From Delphinus delphis (Eukaryota > Chordata > Mammalia > Artiodactyla > Delphinidae), in assembly GCF_949987515.2 (NCBI RefSeq), contig NC_082684.1, forward strand, positions 18,529,701 through 18,593,700: a stretch of 64,000 bases of DNA, in the 5' to 3' direction. How positions within the stretch are numbered: position 1 is the stretch's first letter; every line of letters begins with the position of its first letter. The notes below the pieces were generated by a model that saw nothing but the letters and a program-made list of their open reading frames with translations, ran no database searches and was not told the DNA's origin. A program made the position numbers and the translations under genes. Shown here piece by piece: positions 1 to 12,923 of the stretch.

Positions 1-922
1 AAAGTCCATCCCAGAGCACATCTGAACACTTGCAGTGATGGAGAATATGACACTTCCCAACACCGCCCTTTCTAACCGAAATTTATTAGGATGTTCTCCC
101 TTCCACCGAGTCATATCTGAGTCTTTCTTCCTGAAGTTTCACACTTTGGCTCAATTTGAATCCTCTGAGCTATTATTTAATAAGACTAATCCTTATCCCA
201 CTCTACTAGACTCAAAATATGAAGGCAGATTAAAATGGCTTTCTCTTGAAGCAAGCAGTTTTCCTCTTGGACATTCATTCTAAAATGATAATTATTAATT
301 TCCTATGTTAAATTGCTGTTCGGGGACTTGCATTCTATGAAAATAAGGATGAACATCCCGGTAGCCATAATTATCATAATTCAGTGCTCAGATTGTTTCC
401 TTAGGATTCTGACTTTCTCAACCCTGGCTGGTCATCAGAGATTTGTCTCCTTAGATCTGGGATGGATCTCAGGCATCCTTGTACATTAAAAGTTCTCCAG
501 GAGATCTGACTGCTTGGGTAGGTTTGAAAACCACTGCAGTTCTAACTATTCAGATAAACAGAAACATCCATTTGCCCTCAATTTCCTCCAAGTCAGGCAA
601 GAAAACCTGCAGGTTAAAGTACTCCATTTACTTTCATAAAGTAAATCCCTTCTCTGTATTTAAGCTTCTCCTGAAAAAGCAATAATTTTTTTTATTGTTG
701 AAAAGAGATTATGTGGGAATTGACTATTTTCCCTGAATTGCTCGTGGGGTAGAAAATTTAGGTAAATAGGTTGGTTCCCTTAAGCAATATGTGACATTTG
801 CTCTAGAAGCCAAAGAAATCTCAGTGAATTTTCTGGATTTTAACTCAGGGAAAACAATTATCTTGTAAAAACACTATAATTAAAGATAACAATAATAATA
901 CTTTACATCAAAATTTTGTGCC
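1..922. other. Unassigned AT-rich sequence
   Basis: I recognise no gene or repeat family here. Open frames of 82 codons (35-283) and 68 codons (479-685) have no recognisable domain and are of chance length for such DNA. Confidence 0.5.
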
Positions 923-1134
923 GGGCTTCCATGGTGGCACAGTGGTTAAGAATCCGCCTGCCAATGTGGGGGACACGAGTTCGTGCCCCGGTCCGGGAAG
1001 ATCCCACATGCTGCGGAGCGGCTAGGCCCGTGAGCCACAACTACTGATCCTGCGTGTCTGGAGCCTGTGCTCCCCAATGGGAGAGGCTGTGACAGTGAGA
1101 GGCCCGCACACCACGATAAAATAAATAAATAAAT
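923..1134 (+). mobile_element. CHR-family tRNA-derived SINE, copy 1
   Basis: The element starts with the CHR head (gggcttccatggtggcacag), contains a pol III B-box-like stretch around 980-990 and ends in an (AAAT)n tail. A 12-bp target-site duplication, aaattttgtgcc, lies at 911-922 and 1135-1146. The body is more diverged than the other long copies, for example in the A-box region. The minus-strand frame at 946-1173 is only a reading of the SINE. Confidence 0.95.
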
Positions 1135-1146
1135 AAATTTTGTGCC

Positions 1147-3713
1147 TATGGTGTTACCTCTCTGAGAACTCATGAAAGCTCCATGATAAGGGAAAGAATA
1201 ATATCAGTATACCTACTTACTTCAGTGACCTGACCACAGTCACAATTCTAGTGCCAAATATACAAAATAAGCATTCTAATATTAATATTATTTATTTAAT
1301 TTAGTACTATTTAATTTAATTTAATTTAGAGCTACCATAACTATAATATTAGTCTCTATGAAATATGCTGTATTTTACTGGTTTAAGAAAAAATTAATTT
1401 AAAAAAAGAGTTAAAAAGTACTACAATTTAACCAAGTTTACATGATCTAATATTTTTATTGGGCTTTCACTTTGGCTAAACGATAAGAAATTTTTCTAAT
1501 TATTATTTTAGGATAAACATTCATGGGCTTAATGAAATTTTACTGTACCTGATTAACTTGATTTCAGACACAAAAGTTGAGTCCTACAATGAAGGAAGAA
1601 AAGCATGTGTGGTCCTGCTGACTGTTTATTTGGGCAGAATCAGAAGCACTTTTAAGTCTGGCCGTATTCCCTGTTTTTAAGCTATTTCCCACTTACAAGC
1701 ACATAATGGCCACAAGGAAATACCTTCAGGTTTTGTACGCTACTCTGAATTTGTTCTTTCAGGAGAGAATACCTTGGAGTTGAAATGCATGTCTTTAATT
1801 GAGAGTAATTTCAATTCTAGGATTCATTATACTCATGAACAAGGGTCTTGAGCCAAACATTGTGCTCGGAACTCTAGATTCAGAGATGAACAAGACTGAG
1901 TGCTTATTCTCATGCGTCTTTCTTCTACGTCTCAAATAGAGGAGAGGTGGAAATCGGGTACTCTATTTCGAATAAAGGGTGGCTCCTGACTACAGCTTGG
2001 ATTCTTACATGAATCACTCACAGTTCCTCTAATCATATATAGCGATTGAAGCCAGAGAATTGTAGTTTCCAAAACAGAAAATCCAAATTCTTGAGCTTTG
2101 ACCAGTTAAAATATTTCAAGCCTGTGCCTATTAGCTTATCCCATGGTGGTGATTTTGTTTTGAGTTCATAAGAATTAATGAAATGAATACCTTTAAAGAG
2201 AAGTATCTAGACTTTAAACCAGGAGTATTGCCATCATGCTTTTCAAATATCAAATGGACTTAATAACCCCCAATATTCATCAAATCAGCATTTGTCAAAT
2301 AGTGTTAGGAGCTTTATGCACAGGCATTAGCCAAAGTAGGATGTCTTTATCTATTTGGAACTAATATTTTTTGAAAAATGTCTCACTAGATTAACTAGAA
2401 ACTGTCTAGATTCTGTTAGGCAAATTACTGCTGATTTGAGCCCTTTGAGCCCTGACGAAATTTCATCATAAGCGCAGGTTATCCTTGACCATTCCCCTTG
2501 AGCTAGAAAGATACATGTTGTCGACTCAAACTACAAAATTATCAGCAAAGAGAGCAAAAAGGAAACATAAAATGTGAGGAATTTTCACAGAAATACACCA
2601 CGCTATAGGTGTCCAGCACGTCACATTGGATTCATCTCGACAGAAACGGCTTTCACAGAATGCCCACCAGACGTGTTCCCACAGGCTATTTTGCCATCTG
2701 TAGTATTAAAAACTATCCATTATGGGTGCCTTGGGGCTAGACTTTTAGAATTGATTACAAAGTGTTCCGTGATACAAAGTGGAATTACTGGCTTTAATTT
2801 TCAAAAAAAAAAAAAAAATCCACCTAGTAGTTTTATTAAATCAGAAACAAAGAATAGATCATGTTTTAGATCTTATATCTGGATTGAAAGAAGATACACA
2901 TATTTGTTTATGATAGATCTCGATTAATATAAATTCTCTGACTAAATCATGGTCATAGATGTATAATGTATATGTATAATGTAATCTACTCTAAATACCA
3001 TTTTCTCCTTGCTTTACGTATGCAAAAAGGCACATTTCAAAATCCACAAGCATCCAGCTCATTAAAAGGAAAAATGACGAGGTCTCTTCTTCCTTAAGTT
3101 TGATATTCAGATGCAGTTGAAACTACATGGAAAACACTAAACATGTTCTGAAAACCTGTATTATAAATACATTGATTTCTTTCCACTTTAGGAAATAGAT
3201 AGTAGAGATCATATGGATATTTTAAATCATTTCCTTAAAGCTGTAACACCTTTCCCTTAGATATTCTGATCAGTAGCTATTTAAGCAAATTTTTATTTTT
3301 ATAAATTGAGAGGTTTTTTTTTTTTTAGTAACCTCTAAAGAGTTGGAGATACCAAAGTGATTGTACAGCCAGTGTTTGGAATCATAGGTTTAGATATTCA
3401 CAAGCACAAAATAATCCTGTAAGTGTCTTCCAAAGTAATTACTCTACTTCCTTACTTTCTCTTTTATGCAGTGTCTTTGAACTCCTCAAAAAGCACCATT
3501 CTGAAAACATATTCTCAGCCTCAAATGACAAATTACGTTCCAATATGTTATCAAGGGAAAATGAAATAACTATTATGCAAATTAGATGCATAATTGCTGC
3601 CCTTTATTACTCATAAAAGCTTGATTTGGAATTAGTCCCAGAGGTCATTCAGTCATTGGGACCTCTCCCACTGCAAGAAGCCATAATGTATAGTCTATAA
3701 GGCTTATCACCAG

Positions 3714-3753
<40 letters not shown>

Positions 3754-4879
3754 CACATATATATAATTACACACAGTATACTTTGTGTTCAATTTAACTA
3801 AATACCTTTGACAGAATTCTGAATAACCCATTGAGTTCAATTTTGGAAGGTCCTTCTACTTTTGCACATTCATAGATGTAGGACATTTCTTCATTCTGAG
3901 GTGGGTATTTGTTGTTTCTCTGACAACCTGATGTTTATTGCCTGTTTCTAGCAGAGAATAATTTTTCTCTCCCATTGTCTGCAGTCTTGGTGCAACCTTA
4001 GGCTAAATGTTCTTCACTCCCGTTCCAGGGGCTGTAGCAGCCGTGCTTCACCAGCTGCTTCCTCTCCCAGCGCAGGGGACGGGGATGTCATGTAACCATA
4101 GGATTCTTCATGCTAGGACTTCTCATGAAGAGTGAAACGAGGATGGAATAATAAGACAAATAATTGGGGGTTTGACAGTCACTCTAGTGCTGGTATGCTA
4201 ATCAGATAGTTTCTGCAGTTTTCTGCCACTGGCCCCCAGATTTCCTTGCATGTGGCTTCTTGCTTAGACAAAGTCTCCAACCTTCATTTCTGTTTTTATG
4301 CCTCCTGACATCTTTCCAATCTATCCTGTTTTCTTAAGTCAACCAGAGACTGTCTATATTGTCAGCAAGCAAAGAACCCTCTCGTCAAAGTTCCCCATAG
4401 TTTCCCCCACTCTTCCTAAATTTACTTTCCAGAATTTGTCTATATTCACAAATCCCCCTTTTAAATATAAAATCCTAGTAAATTCTAGTAAAACAAATAA
4501 GTCCCCTACAACTGCTACTTAGATTTTTGAATTCTAGACCTTAGACAACTCTGATCATGTTTCTTCTCTGGAGATTAAACTCATCTGGAAATATGGAACT
4601 TTTAGTTAAATAAAACCCATGAGTCTCCTTCCCAGCTATTTTTTGTGTGTTTTGAGGGGATGAGCTGAATATCAATTTCTTGGTTGTGATATTCTGTTTT
4701 TATACAAGATGTTACCATTGGCAGAAACGTGGTGAAGGGTATGAGAGATCTTTTTGTATTATTTTTTACAACTGAATTTAAATTTATCTCAAACTTGAAT
4801 TTATCTCAGAAATGAATAAAGGCTAGTTATGAACTACTAAATTTAGATTGCTATATACTAACTTTCTAATTTCCACTAA
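1147..4879. other. Unassigned AT-rich sequence with a CA microsatellite
   Basis: No gene or interspersed repeat family was recognised. There is a TTTAA-rich patch near 1300-1330, an A-run at 2803-2817 and a T-run near 3313-3326. The (CA)n tract is listed separately. The 117-codon frame at 2574-2927 runs through the A-run and has no recognisable domain. Confidence 0.45.
3716..3770. repeat. (CA)n microsatellite grading into (TA)n
   Basis: About 22 CA dinucleotides with one CG interruption, followed by a short TA run. The Cys-Val-rich minus-strand frame at 3649-3840 comes from this tract. Confidence 0.97.
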
Positions 4880-5770
4880 ATATCTGATTTATCAACAGAA
4901 ATTTATAAAACATTGTCATAGGGACATTAACAAAATAGTAATGAACAAAATGAGAGTGACTGGTACCACCACTATTTTTCAATATTATTGTAAAAGTTCT
5001 AAAGTCACTAAAATACAATTAAAAATAGGAAGCATTATTGGAAAAAAAGACAAAACTAGAACCATTTCCAAATTATAGGAATATTTATATGGGAAAGTAT
5101 TAAGAGCATAATTCAAAAATTGACAGAAGAGAGAAAACAGATGATCCACAGAGGAAATCATTTTAATAACTAAAAAAGTAAAATTATTTAATCTTACTAT
5201 AAATAAGATATTGGTTTTCACTTATGCATTTTAAGAAAATTTATAACATTTAATATTTCTGGGATGGGATGAACAGAGATCAGATACATTATAAGAGAAA
5301 ATGGAGAAGTTAAAACAACATCTGGAGTGTAAAGTAAGGTATTACCTTAGCTGCTGCTGTGAGCAGAAATTGGTACAAGTCTTTTAGAAAGCAGCAGTAA
5401 AACTGTTTGCCTACATAACACTACTTCATTTTATTTTTCTCAGTAAATATCTGCATTGGACTCTATTCTAAGCACATAAAGGACTTGGGTAAGGATTTAT
5501 ATGATATGATAAAGCTATAAGGTTGACATAATAAACATAAAAAGGTTTGGTCTGAATATCCAATACTGGGATCTTGATGAAATACATTTATGGATGGATT
5601 ATTTACAGCCTAAATCATGTTTTTATTAAGAATATTTACTAACTAAAATATAATGTTAAACGACCAGAAGGAAATTCATTAAAGTGTTAACAGTTGTTAT
5701 TTCTGGGCAAGGGCTTATTGCTAATTTTAATATTCCTTTCTCATGAAAATAATTTAACTCTCTGAAGTTG
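4880..5770 (+). mobile_element. Ancient L1-type LINE fragment(s)
   Basis: The first part (about 4920-5190) resembles a decayed reverse-transcriptase-domain region of L1 ORF2. The last part (about 5640-5760), with its aaagtgttaacagttgttat motif, resembles the 3' end of old L1M/HAL1 elements. Many indels and stops remain, and no frame is intact. The family assignment is by eye, and the middle part (5220-5600) is weakly supported. Confidence 0.5.
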
Positions 5771-5807
5771 CTGATGGTTCAAACGCTGTTCAATAAAGGT
5801 ACTTATA

Positions 5808-6190
5808 TTAGTCAGCTAGGGCTGTCACAACAAAATATCACAGACTAGATGGCTTAAGCAACAGAAATGTATTTTCTCACAGTTTTGGACACTACAAGTC
5901 TAAGATCATGGGGTCAGTAGGGTTGATTTCACTCTGAGAAATCTCAGAGTCCTGGCTTACAGATGGCTGCCTCCCCTCTTTGCTTTCACATGGGCTTTCC
6001 TCTACGTGTGCCTGCATCCTCTTCTTATAAGGACGCCAGTCATGTTGGATTAGGACCTACCTCAATGCCCTCATTTAACCTTAATTACCTCTCTAAAGAC
6101 CCTATCTCCAAATAAAGTTATATTCTGAGGTACTGGCATTTAGAACTTCAACATATGAATTTTTGCAAAAACATCATTCAGTCCATAACA
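5808..6190 (-). mobile_element. MLT1-class (ERVL-MaLR) LTR, minus strand
   Basis: Read on the plus strand it opens with the reversed 3' end of an MLT1 LTR (stretch agctagggctgtcacaacaa, then the acagaaatgtattttctcac region holding the reversed polyadenylation signal). It continues through the conserved cttcttataaggacgccagt block and ends with ccataaca, the reversed 5' end. This is a solo LTR; no internal retroviral sequence is adjacent. It is an old mammalian insertion with many substitutions. Confidence 0.8.
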
Positions 6191-7779
6191 GCTCTCTAGA
6201 CAGATCAAAAGGTGCCATAAACAGCCAAGCCAGTCTGCTCTTCTGGAAATAAATTGTCATGGTTAATAATGAGAGAAGAAAGATTATTCAGCTCTGCTTG
6301 ATTTAAAAGCATCAAAGCTGCTGTGGCCCATTAAGTTAGGAGATATGCTTTCTAGGGTCTGTCATTGTACAGCTGCTGGGATAGACCATTAATCAGATTC
6401 CATATATCTGATGGGATGAACTGATAGGAAAGAAAGCTGATATACGTACACCTCGGAAAGACCCATCAATGTGTATCATCCATATATGTTTCTCTTTGTG
6501 ATCCCAAGGAGCCTGCCTAGCTGGACTAATTCAGTATTTACTAGATTTATAGTGAGAAAAACAGTAACCACAACAAATAGTTATGACTGTTAGGGGCAAG
6601 TCCCTCTCACTAGAAAACTATTACTATGCTTGTAGGATAGACATAGTACTTTGGTGAAAGAGAATTCTGTCAACAACACAACAAAATAAAAATTTTACAT
6701 GTGAATGGTTAGCCTGATTTTATAAACCTTAGCTATCCACAAGTATTCATTCCTGAGGGTTCTGGAAAGCAGCTATTATACTATAGATCACTTGACTATT
6801 TTGGCTCTTAAGGGAAAAGATGGAATTTAAGTAAAGATTTATCAGAGGAGTTGATAGCTTTTTTCTAAAACTATATTAAGTACAGAAGAAAGTAAAAACC
6901 ATTTGTAGTTTGAAGTATTTGAATATTAAACAAAGTAGAGGGAAATATCTTGTTTTCTGCAACAGAAAACTAAAGAATCTAAAGGAATCTTATTTGGAGG
7001 ATGACATGGAATTATCTGTTATCTGAAGCCATGAACAGGAATGAGAGGACCTCCAGGCTTTCAACAGGTAGGGGCTGAGGACAAGTTGAATTCAGACATT
7101 TGAACATTTGAGGACGAAAAACCTTACTCTGCAAAGGCAGCATTCTCCTTAAAATGTTGTCCAATTTCTGCTAAAGTAAATGGCTAGGCAGTCACATAAA
7201 AAGGAAGGTTATTGTGTACCAACTAGCAAAGGGAAAACAATTTCAGAAGTTCTTAATATTTTTAATGACCCTCCTCTTCAGGAATACAGCCCTAATATAC
7301 AGATATATGTTTACTGTTAAGTGCTATACAAATATTAGTGTTTTAATAGATTAATACATATTATAATATATAAAAATAGAAATTAAGAATATTAAAAGAA
7401 TACGATCAAATAAATACAAATAAAAATCTGAATACTTAATTATTCAAATTCTGTGATTAGCTAGAATGTCCCTTGGGGTGTACATCATCCACTTTAGGGA
7501 ATTTCTGTTTCATATTATAGATGTTTAGTGTCTAAAAATATTTTCTTTCCACTTATGGAAATCTACATAGAAATATCAAGAAAAGACTCATCATAAATGG
7601 TAGGTGTGGTTCTTCTTATCTTTGTTTATTTCTTCATCAACCAATCAAAGTAACATTCAGCTGTATCATTAAAATATAAGGCAGTATATAATGTTAATAT
7701 CATATTGGTCCTCTCTTTTAAATAACATTTATTGTCAGCTTAAATGGAAAAATTATAGAATGATTATAGGAGGATATTT
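6191..7779. other. Unassigned AT-rich sequence
   Basis: No coding region or named repeat was recognised. 7330-7440 is strongly A/T-biased and low in complexity. Confidence 0.4.
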
Positions 7780-7792
7780 TCTCAACTCTTTT

Positions 7793-7996
7793 TTTTTTTT
7801 TTTTGCAGTACGCGGGCCTCTCACTGCCGCGGCCCCTCCCGCTGCGGAGCACAGGCTCTGGACGCACAGGCTCAGCGGCCATGGCTCATGGGCCCATCCA
7901 CTCAGCGGCATGTGGGATCTTCCTGGACCAGGGCACGAACCCGCGTCTCCTGCATCGGCAGGCGGACTCTCAACCACTGCGCCACCAGGGAAGCCC
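7793..7996 (-). mobile_element. CHR-family SINE, copy 2 (long cetacean type)
   Basis: Inserted in minus orientation: T-run, then gcagtacgcgggcctctcac, ending in gccaccagggaagccc. The target-site duplication tctcaactctttt lies at 7780-7792 and 7997-8009. The frames at 7691-8021 and 7753-7977 are readings of the SINE and not genes. Confidence 0.97.
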
Positions 7997-8009
7997 TCTC
8001 AACTCTTTT

Positions 8010-9890
8010 AATGATTCTTAATTAGTGAAACAATTTGCACAGTTCTCATTACAAAAGGCATTGACTAGCCCTATTTTAAAGTGCTTTTCACAATAATCCC
8101 ATTTCCAAATCATACAAGTATGCTGATCTGTCCTAATCAATTCATTTTTTTAAATGAGGCAACATAGGCAGCTTGCAATCTTTAAACTTATGAACACATT
8201 GGTCTCCCTTTTGGATTTTGAATTTAATTTTATTTGATTTTTGGCATGCGAAGTTTTATGATTTGTTTCCATTATAGTATTTCAGTTGTTTTTTAAATAC
8301 AAAAAACTAGTGATAGTCTGACCACGTCTATCTTGCTGAAGGACTAGCTGTATTGTCCTGGCTGGTGAGTCACCTCTGGATGCTGAACAATGATTCTGAC
8401 AAATCTACAACAGCTGCATGCTTTGCCAGAGAAGAGAAAAGGGAACCCACTTGGGATGCACAAAAACCCTCCTTAAAGCCAGCCTTTTCCAGGCCTTAGA
8501 GAACATTCCTAATTTGAGTCTCCACTGGAAGAATACACGGCCACTCACATGTTCATGAAAAAGGACATTTTTAACTTCCAGCCTATGAAACAAATTCAGG
8601 GAAACCAGAACGAAAGAGACAGTGGGGTATTTGGCATAGCAAACAATGTGGTCACTGATGTATCAAGAGCCACTAGCTTTGACATTGAAAAACCTATAAA
8701 ATGTAGTTTCTACCTCATATTGCCATGACTAATTTAATTTGTTAAGTCAAGTTGGAAGACTATTTCAGGTGAAATAAAAGCAATTCTTTGCAATAACATT
8801 TCACTGCAGTGCACTCACATAATTTAGCATTTATTTGAAACTCAGTTTACCAAGAAAGCACACATACAAAAATTAATGTTATACATATACTCTATAGTTA
8901 CCACCGAATAAGTGCCTTTGACATATGTCATACTTGCCTTTTTAACATCAGCACTGACAGTTTGTAAAGTAATGAAGGTAATATAAAAGTAACACCTTCA
9001 TACTCATACTGACATCAGTGAAAGTATATAAAAAAGAATGTCTGCTGTTTGTCAACTTTGCTTCCCAATACCTTACTCAGATTTTCCATGGAGTTGGTAA
9101 GACTCTAGTGTTTAAAATAGGCACACTTGTCTGCAAGGAACAGAGACAAGCCCAACTTAGCACAAGCAACAAGCGTTATTATAAGGTTACAAGCAGATGT
9201 AACCTAGGAGAAGCTAGACAACCTGGCTTGAGAAAGCTAGGAAAGGAAGAGCCTGTAGGTCAGGCCATAGAATTTCCATTTTGTAACTTTGCCATTTATT
9301 GACTCAGCTATCTCTCTGCTCCACACTATCATTTTCTAGTTGTCAAATTCAGTTTTTCCTTCGTCTGTACTCTGCACAGAGGAAATCTGGTTGACTTAGC
9401 TCATATTTTCACAGCCTGCTGGCAAGTACCAACCGTACCGTGGGTCATTATGTAAATGGAGGTGCACAAAGCAGAGAGCATTTGGTGAAGTGTTAGCTAG
9501 AGGTGAAGCTGGGGATTGCTGTGCAGAGATTGGTGCTTCCTGCACACCTAGTTTCCTGAACCAACCATCTAGCTGGCTGGATCCAACCAAGGATTCAATT
9601 CCAGCAGCACCCAAAGAGTTTAGGTTCTAACTTCCTTGGGGAAAAACACATAAGCACTGCTCACCCCCATGCCTTTCCTGGTGAGTCCAACTGTCTGCTC
9701 TCAATCCTAAACTATCTCTAGACACACATCCTTCTTGTTGCCACCTTGAAAACACCTGATGCCCACAATTAATGGCCCTTGCCATTGTTGGCTTCTCCTC
9801 TGCATACGTTCCTACAGCAACTGTTTTGGGCTCAGCCACTGTCACTGGGTCATTGAAATATGGATGCTTACAGCTCATCAAATTAGAGAA
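8010..9890. other. Unassigned sequence
   Basis: No family was recognised with confidence. 9118-9880 has a mixed composition that could be a very old interspersed repeat, but I could not place it. Frames at 9018-9302 (94 codons) and 9627-9881 (84 codons) have no recognisable domain. Confidence 0.4.
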
Positions 9891-10097
9891 GTGGTTCTGA
9901 AAGGGAGGGTGTATTGTTTCCCAGGGGACATTTGGCGATGTCTAAAGACATTTTTTGATGTCACAACTGATTCCTACTGATATCTAGTGAAAAGAGCCCA
10001 GGGCTGCTGCCAAGCGTCCTGCAATCCACAGGACAGCTCCCGTAGCAGAGAAGGATCTGACCCAAACTGTCAAGAGGGCCAAGGCTGAGAAACCCTG
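9891..10097 (+). mobile_element. MER20-like non-autonomous hAT-Charlie element
   Basis: The ends gtggttctgaaa and gctgagaaaccctg form imperfect terminal inverted repeats. The body carries the diagnostic ccaggggacatttggcgatg block and a block matching the consensus around ccacaggacagctccc. Length is about 207 bp against roughly 220 bp for MER20. It has no coding capacity. Confidence 0.85.
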
Positions 10098-10288
10098 GTG
10101 TAGAGGCATTCTGAGAATCACATCTCAGGAGAACATATATGCAGGCTAATTTTGAGCAGAACAGTCTCTGAGTAAGAGCAAATCTCATGACCTGAGGGAG
10201 AACCCTCTGTGAACATCCTTTCTCACAGGTTTGAGCCTCCAAGGTGACTGTCACCCTGTGTTGCATTCCTTACCAGTACTGTCTGGCA

Positions 10289-10528
10289 TTGGTCCCCAAA
10301 TGTTTTGGCAGTGGGGACTGGTTCCATGGAAGACAATTTTTCCATGGACGGAGGGACGGGGGCGGAGGATGGTTCAGGCAGTAACACAAGCGATGGGGAG
10401 AGATGGGAGCGGAGCGGCAGATGAAGGTTTGCTTGCTTGCCCACCGCTCACCTCCTGCTGTGCAGCCCGGTTCCCAACAGGCCACGGACTAGTACCGGTC
10501 CACGACCCAGGGGTTGGGGACCCCCGCT
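10289..10528. mobile_element. Short GC-rich hAT-type element (Zaphod/Tip100-like)
   Basis: The left end ttggtccccaaa and right end gttggggaccccc are inverted copies. Internal blocks gtggggactggttccatgga and ccacggactagtaccggtcc are familiar from an abundant mammalian hAT family. A possible 8-bp duplication (gtctggca at 10281-10288, gtatggta at 10529-10536, 6 of 8 identical) fits hAT insertion. It is probably an internal-deletion derivative with no transposase. The 150-codon frame at 10231-10683 simply runs through it. Confidence 0.7.
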
Positions 10529-10536
10529 GTATGGTA

Positions 10537-11409
10537 TATATGCATGCAGAGACACTGATGGAACTAAAGAATTATGTCTCTTGCCCTTTATTCTTTCAAA
10601 AGTCAGCACACAAAGAAGGGTACCCAGTTCTACATCTCCCCAGATACTGTCTCTGTTGCATTCACAGAACCATAAAAGCCTAAATGCAAATAGGACTCCT
10701 TGTGCTCAGTTAAGAGCTTATAGATCAAGCCCTCATTAATCCTTGGCTACTTTACTGAATTTAGGGCAGTCTACTCAACTTGATCTTTAAGAGCGCTTGG
10801 AATTCAAATGAAGGGGTTGATCAATCTAGGAAGGAACTAATATTTTCCTGGTGTTTTTATATGCCAGACCCTGTGCTGGCTTGGATTAAATTGTAAAATT
10901 GAAACATGTACCCTTTCACTGATTAGATAATTGTATCTCTCAAGTGATGTTTGTCTTGTTATATGAATATAATCTTTCCTTTATGCCAACAGTAGCACAT
11001 GATGCCAGGTCTATTCCTGGGGCTCACTAAGTATTTTCTGAACATGTAAATTTTTCTCAAATCTTTACTCTTCCCTATGCATATGAGGAACACATTAATA
11101 CTCCCACACTCCCATCAATAACTGCAGAGTGGCTTTTCTTAAGCAGATGTGCAGTGGGTAGTATTCAAATAAGTGCTGGGTGGGAGGCAAAAAAAGAGAC
11201 AGATGTGAGAATTTGCAAACTTTATCAAGTATACCTGATACCTCTGACCTCCAGTTGAAAATGACTGCTTTATACTTTCTTATCAACATCTCAACCCCAG
11301 TGAAGACTTTACGAGTTTCCAAAACATTCTGAACTTTGTTTCTGCCTTAATATCTAATGCATCCTTTCCTCATAAGCTTTCTTAAAACCAGAATTAAAAT
11401 AACAAAATA
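10537..11409. other. Unassigned sequence
   Basis: No gene or repeat was confidently recognised. 10840-10890 may be a small MIR/L2 scrap (ccagaccctgtgctgg), too short to call. Confidence 0.4.
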
Positions 11410-11622
11410 GGGCTTCCCTGGTGGCGCACTCGTTGAGAGTCCGCCTGCCGATGCAGGGGACACGGGTTTGTGCCCCGGTCTGGGAAGATCCCACGTGCCG
11501 CGGAGCGGCTGGGCCCGTGAGCCATGGCCGCTGAGCCTGTGCGTCTGGAGCCTGTGCTCCACAATGGGAGAGGCCACAACAGTGAGAGGCCCCCATACCG
11601 CAAAAAATAAATAAATAAATAA
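11410..11622 (+). mobile_element. CHR-family SINE, copy 3 (long cetacean type)
   Basis: Starts gggcttccctggtggcgcac, has the long body ending near cccccataccgc and an (AAAT)n tail. The target-site duplication is unclear because the left flank is itself A-rich (aaataacaaaata). The overlapping minus-strand frames at 11347-11803 are readings of this SINE. Confidence 0.96.
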
Positions 11623-12923
11623 CCCAACCAATGTGATGTTCAGTAACAACAAGGAACGTTGCAAATATAATCAAATGCCTAGAGGATGAAGCAGCTATAT
11701 AACCAAGGTTGTGGAAGGCCAGATACAAGACTTTGAGTCTAAATGCTGGACACCATATGCAAATTTTATAGCATACTCTTCCTGAGTAAGAAATCTTGAG
11801 CATGATTTAAATGTCATAAACATTTTACAAGTCTTTCCTGGCAGCAGATTTCCTGTACTGGGAGTTAAAGGGCAAGTGTAAACCTGAGAACATGCTCTAC
11901 ATATGTATGACAGATATAAAAGCACACAGAATGACCTTTACAAACATATAAGCCTGGCCACTTTTATCCTGAAGAGAAACTACCACACTGAACCCACATT
12001 TTGGTGGAGTCAGTCACTGATATTTAAAATCTGTTGCTCTGAAAATAGAGTGGTCTCCTTTATAAGTATATGGGCAATTATCTCATGTTCTGGGAGTTAG
12101 ACCAACATTTTATCATTCAAAATTTGTTCTCTTTTTAAAAAAAATTCCTAACCCAGAAATACAATAAGACACACAGTTTATCCAGATAAGTTAAACTCTT
12201 CTCTAATTAGTTTCTAATGTAGTCCCTTGATATGGTTAATTTTACAAGTTGATTATGGCCATCGTGGCTTAATTCCAGAACAAAGGGTTTAAAGTAAGTT
12301 CCCTGCCTTCAAATGACTTGATCAAGTTTATATTACAGGACGACAGGTTTGGGAAAGAGGGAAGAGAGAGAAAACAAGTAAGAAAAGGTGTTTCAACCTG
12401 AAGCACAGGGCAAGAGGAGAAGGCTGGATGATGGATGGACAGCAGATTATATTTGCTTCTTAGTTTTGTCCAGGGCCAGTGGAGGTATAAATATCAAATA
12501 AATGCATTCTCACTTTTGCCTTCCCTTTTGTCTGCCACCCTAAAAGAAACTTCCCCACTGATTTATTTATCCACAGAGTAAAAGGCTGGCTCTATAAACC
12601 CCAAATATATAGAAACAAAAGTTTAAAACCTGAGAAAGGAATACATTTTTTTTTTTAATTCAGATTATCGTCTAGACTGGTTTATTAGCAGCATTGGTTT
12701 GATCCACTCAGGGAAATTAAAAGCTGCAAATGAACAAATCTTGATATGTCAGGATAAAATCCAACCTTGAAATGGCATTCTTGTCTTTTCTGGGGCTTTT
12801 TCTGATGTCATGGAAACACCACTCCCTGACTGGAATTGGAGAAAACAGCAGAAAACATTTAGCCTGAAAACATGAACCATGGCCTTAGATTGGCACCATT
12901 TCAAATACTGGAAATTTTGTTTA
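11623..12923. other. Unassigned sequence
   Basis: No gene or repeat family was recognised. Frames here do not exceed about 76 codons. Confidence 0.4.

Noticed and set aside
923..1000. Possible tRNA gene
   Set aside because: The A- and B-box-like sequences belong to the tRNA-derived head of a SINE with an (AAAT)n tail and target-site duplication; no intact cloverleaf is expected.
9118..9880. Possible old MER-type repeat
   Set aside because: Only scattered similarity to a remembered consensus; not enough continuous agreement to call.
10231..10683. 150-codon frame, the longest outside SINEs and tandem repeats
   Set aside because: It runs through the hAT element at 10289-10528 and has no recognisable domain or conserved start.
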